NCBI GenBank assembly: GCA_003508835.1
Contig: PUFA01000003.1
Location: 7,913,501 to 7,977,500 of the forward strand
Length of the DNA: 64,000 nucleotides
Reading direction: 5' to 3'
From: Eonycteris spelaea
Lineage: Eukaryota > Chordata > Mammalia > Chiroptera > Pteropodidae
Of the stretch, positions 60,133 through 64,000 are shown one piece after another; positions within the stretch are counted from its first letter, which is position 1, and each line of letters begins with the position of its first letter. A program made the translations under genes and the position numbers. The notes under the pieces are model-generated. The model was given only the letters and a program-made list of their open reading frames with translations. It had not been told where the DNA came from and searched no databases.

Positions 60133-62458
60133 ATGAGAGGATGCAGGGAGGGGGAAAAATGGCACAGTTTACAGAGGCTCTGTTCATCCCTCTGGTAACC
60201 AAATCTAAGTTGTGATGGAAACAAGGAGCAGCAGCAAGGAAAAATTGCTTGGGATCTAGATGAACAAGCCATACAACTAGGGAGAAATCCAAGAAATCAC
60301 CCTGCAATGGCAGAAGGTAGGACAGGGCCAAGAACATGGGGCTGCCAGGTCTCCAGCAGCTGACTGAGAAGGAGGCTGCGGCAGCATCAGAAGCCTCTTA
60401 AAGGGGCCACGTCCGCGAGCAGATTTTCCCCACCTGTGCTGATTCGGTTGAGCAGAGGGGACACCAGGGATTTACCGGGAGACATTGCTGGAGTGAGGGC
60501 CTAGGCGAGACTCTCTCTGTACAGAAGTGCTGGCAGTATCCATTATTCCCAGTTGAGCCCTACCCCATACCAGTGCTAAGGACGCAGTGCTGCCATAGCC
60601 ATGAAGTCATCAAACTGGATAACAGAGGTCGTTCTCTATGCCCAGAGGATTCCCTAAAACCCCGCCTCCCCCAACTCGTGGTCCCACCCAAGCCACATCC
60701 ATGTATAGCCTAAGCAAGTCAGGTGCTCCTTGTTGAGCAGCGCCTAGACTCACACTGGAGGCAGCTGGCCTCAGTTTCTGGTGTGGCCTTTTGAGGCAAC
60801 TATAAGCACAGCATCTGTGGATTGTTTGTTGAATCTTAACAGGTGGGCCCAGAGGTGCAGAGGCCTGGGCTAAATTTGGCCTGAAGCTGAATCCCTATCA
60901 GGGCTGTGCCACTGGACACCTACTTCACAAATCCACACTGGCGAGACCAGGAGACTTAGGAACTTTGCTTAGTACACAGAAACAGGCATGGAAAGGCAGT
61001 CAAAATGGAAAGACAAAGAAGCAGAAACCATATGAGAGAACAGAACAGAGATCCAGATATAATGGAGTAAAGTAATCTATCAGATGTAGAGTTCTAAACA
61101 CTGGATATAAAGATGCTCAATGAACTTTTGGGAAGCATAGATAAAATCAACAAAGATAAAAAACATAAAAATGGAAATGGAGATTATAAAAAGGAACCAG
61201 TCTGAAATGCGGAACACATGATCTGAGATGAGAAGTATACTAAATGAAATAAAAGAAATAAAGTGAATAAAGAAAAGGATCAAATGCCCTATCTAGAGAG
61301 GATGGGAAAGCCAAGGACAGACAATCAGAATGGCAAGAGACAAGATTCCAAGACTATTCAAATATTAAGGAGCATATGGGACACTATTAAGGGTCCAAAT
61401 GTCCATCTGATTGCATAGCTGAAGAAAATCAAGATATTGAACAGTTGTTTGAAGGAATAATGATGAAAAAGTTCCCTAACCTAGTGAAGGAAATGGACAT
61501 AAAACCCCAGGAAGCCCAAAGAATTCCAAAAATCAGGAATCCAAAGAGGCCCACACCAAAATACATCACAATTAAAATGCCAAAATTTCAATACAAAGAA
61601 AGAATATTAAAAGCAGCAAGAGAAAAACAGATAGTTACTTATAAGGGAAAATCCATAAGACTGGCAGCTGATTTCTCAAAGGAAACTATGCAGGACAAAA
61701 GGGCTTGGCAAAAAATATTCAACAGGATGAAGACCCATTATCTACAACCAAGAATAATTTATCCAGCAAAGCTATCATTAAGGACAGATAAAGAGCTTCC
61801 TAGATAAAAATAAGCTAAAGGAATTTATCACCATCAAGCCAGTATTACAGGAAATGTTGGAGGGACTTCTTTAAGAAGAAAAAAAACATGTATCAAAAAC
61901 AGAAATAAAGAATGGTAACAACTACATTCCTATCAATAAGTACCTTAAATGGAAAAGAATTAAATGCTCCAACGAAAAGATAGAGTGGCTGAAAGGATAA
62001 GAAATCAAGACTCCTACATATGAAAAGGAAGGGGATGGAAAAAGATATTGTTTTGATGGACCTAGAAGGTATTTAAGTTAGACAAAGAAAGAAAAACACT
62101 GTATGATTTCACTTATATGTTGAACCTAAGGAATAAAAAGAACAAATTAATCAAAAACAGACTCGCAAATATAGTGGACAATTTCGTGATGGACAGAGGG
62201 TAGAGGATTTGTGGGGATGGGGCCATGGGGTGAAGGGTTAAAGAAGTACAAATTAGTAGCTGGTCGATGGACACAGGGATGGGAATCACAGCATAGGGAA
62301 TGCAGTTGGCATTAATAGGTTGACTAGGTGGAGGGTTGGGGAGGGAGGGAGCATTTGGGGGCATCGTGTTATGAACTATATAGATGTCTAACCAATGTAC
62401 TGTATACTTGAAATTAAGTAAAAAAAGTGAATTTTTTTTTTTAAATGAGAGGATGCAG
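60133..62458 (+). mobile_element. L1 with 5' UTR, internally deleted, with target duplication
   Basis: The 14-base repeat ATGAGAGGATGCAG lies at 60133-60146 and 62445-62458. Between them are a GC-rich 5' UTR (60147-61080), ORF1 text (61085-61850), the first part of ORF2 (about 61900-62055), then a jump to the last part of ORF2 ('gatggacctagaaggtattt' at 62056) and the 3' UTR to an A/T tail. A full-length L1 is about 6 kb, so roughly 3.5-4 kb of ORF2 is missing. It splits an L2. Confidence 0.88.
61445..61807 (+). pseudogene. L1 ORF1 C-terminal remnant
   Basis: The 120-codon frame matches the RNA-recognition-like and C-terminal domains of L1 ORF1p. It has FPNLVKEMDIKPQEAQR at the start, then ILKAAREKQ, then TYKGKSIRLAADFSKET, then QPRIIYPAKLS. 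The N-terminal coiled coil lies upstream in broken frames, and the C-terminal end is cut by a stop. It is a relic of the retrotransposon at 60133-62458, not a host gene. Confidence 0.85.
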
Positions 62459-62690
62459 CCAGACAATGGTAGGATTGAGAGGATGAGCAGAGTTGAACAC
62501 TGATGTTATAATCAGAGGAAATAGTGTTTATGAAAAGCTGGAAGAAAGCAAGTGCACATCATACATTCTGGTGTCCTGCAGTTTTTCCAGGAAGCTAGAG
62601 TCTAAGGTAAGCGCAGAAGGTGTAGTAAGAAAGAGCTGGAAAGAGAAAGAAGGGCTAATTACAGAGGGATTTGTATTACTATCTATTTAA
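62459..62690 (-). repeat. L2, right part
   Basis: Text such as 'ggaaatagtgtttatgaaaa' and 'gtagtaagaaagagctgg' resembles antisense L2 3' UTR that continues from 59840-60132. Confidence 0.45.
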
Positions 62691-64000
62691 AATCAGGTTC
62701 TTCCAACTCTTTTATCCCATCCTCTCAGTCACTTCAGTCCAGTGTGTTTTAGTTTTATGTTTTCAGCCTTGCCTATTTCTGGATTCTTCTACATTGCCCA
62801 TGCAGTGGTGTAAGTCACTCTCATGTTAATTCAGGTGTGTATTCCCTAGATGGCATGAATGAGAACAAAATAAAGACATTTTCTGAGAAAAAATATTTTG
62901 AGAATCTCAAATCTAGCTCACTAAATAAGTTTGTAAAAGATATACTTTAGTAACAAAATGCCAATTAGAAATTTGATTTTAAAAAGTGTATGAAAAATGT
63001 TAAACTAAGAATATAATCAAACATTTATTGCATAAATTAATAAGAAATTATCTAATATAGGAATTATTAAATATGATAGGCAGAACACTGTAGAAAATAG
63101 AACATATGTCCGTTAAGTATCTTAAGGGCCTTAAACCATTCAGGAAGAAGTTAAAGATGTTGATTATGCTTCACATCCAGTAAATGAAATATGCAATCCA
63201 AAAATTTTAATAATTTGTAGCTTAAAATGCATAAATATGTCATATGAAAAACTCAATTCTAAACATTCCAAACTTAGTTTCATCTAAAAGCATGGCTTCA
63301 AATTATATAATGAAAATACAGACAGAAAAATTGTAAAGAAACCTTCTATCATACTGAAATATTTTAATACAGCTCTTATATATATATCAGTCTGAAAATA
63401 AATCAGAAATGTGAAAGATTTAAATAACACGATAAGCACAATTCATAAACTAGAATTGCATACCACTATCCAAGAAAATTTTTACCAAATAAAGTATTTA
63501 TGCAAATTAACCATATCGAAGGACACAAATTAAGCCTTAACAAATTATAAATAATATCTAACACATATGGAAACTTTAGGAACAAATCAGAATTACATTA
63601 AAAATCAATTTAAAAAATAAATTTAAAATTCAGTGGAGATGTAAGTGTAATTTGTCCAAGACTAATCACAGGCTGACTATGCAGAGAGCGTTTGCCTTCT
63701 ACAAAGTTCCAAAGAAATGAAGCCTCGTTTAGAAAAACTACCCAAATAAATGGATAGGTAGGTCATGTGATGTTTAGGGGTCCCCATTATAAAGATGTCA
63801 TTTCTGTATCATTTAATCCATGAATAAATGTGATTCTAATCATAACTCCAATAAAATTTCTAAAGGAAACGAACATAATAACACTGAAATTTATTATAAA
63901 AGGGCAAAGAAAAGGGGAAATAACATAAAAATCATAAGGAAATACAAGATTGAGGATTCACCATAATAGATAATCAAAACTCATTATAAAGTTTAGTAAT
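62691..64000. other. AT-rich sequence to the window end
   Basis: Nothing certain. 63600-64000 has weak sense L1 ORF2-like phrases ('aactccaataaaatttctaa'). No CCDC178 exon was found. Confidence 0.35.

Noticed and set aside
48460..64000. Search for the next upstream CCDC178 exon
   Set aside because: No minus-strand segment with AG/GT ends matched the expected coiled-coil text, so that exon is taken to lie beyond the window.
1..64000. CRISPR arrays, bacterial operons, phage or plasmid features
   Set aside because: The sequence is mammalian. The regularly spaced repeats found are microsatellites or retroelement-derived.

Overview
This is AT-rich mammalian nuclear DNA, with no sign of bacterial, viral-genome or organelle layout. 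It has consensus splice sites, several LINE-1 (L1) copies, old L2 and MIR repeats, Tigger-type and hAT DNA-transposon fossils, and (CA)n/(TG)n microsatellites. I see no Alu, B1/B2, carnivore SINEC or ruminant BovB/tRNA SINEs. One short element is clearly derived from 5S rRNA; such SINEs are best known from fruit bats. A placental mammal is certain. A laurasiatherian is likely, and a pteropodid bat is possible but unproven.

The window holds one recognisable protein gene, on the minus strand: eight consecutive internal coding exons of CCDC178 (coiled-coil domain containing 178). In transcript order they are 48459-48364, 48210-48074, 27142-26959, 18277-18215, 17145-16984, 15426-15313, 10088-9943 and 5918-5759. 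Joined, they give 1062 bases, or 354 codons, without a stop. Every junction has AG/GT signals and compatible phase. The remembered human protein aligns over its whole central to C-terminal coiled-coil part with no gap. The start codon, 5' exons, last exons and 3' UTR lie outside the window.

Everything else is intron or flank filled with repeats. At 1-5758 are an L1 with a nested Tigger element and an L2. At 5919-26958 are MIR and L2 relics, a Tigger2/MER2-like element and a short L1 3' end with a target-site duplication. The 20.9 kb intron at 27143-48073 holds a long broken L1 (28040-32320), a probable solo LTR (32600-33083), L2 copies, an antisense L1M and two more L1 3' ends. At 48460-64000, upstream of the first exon seen, are an old L1M interrupted by the 5S-derived SINE and by a hAT element, a perfect 70-base AT palindrome, and an L2 split by an internally deleted L1 that kept its 5' region. 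Most L1 copies lie antisense to CCDC178.

I found no convincing new biological system. The best second-look items are the 5S-derived SINE, the two long palindromes, the deleted L1 with a clear target-site duplication, and the LTR with a CpG-bearing internal minisatellite.
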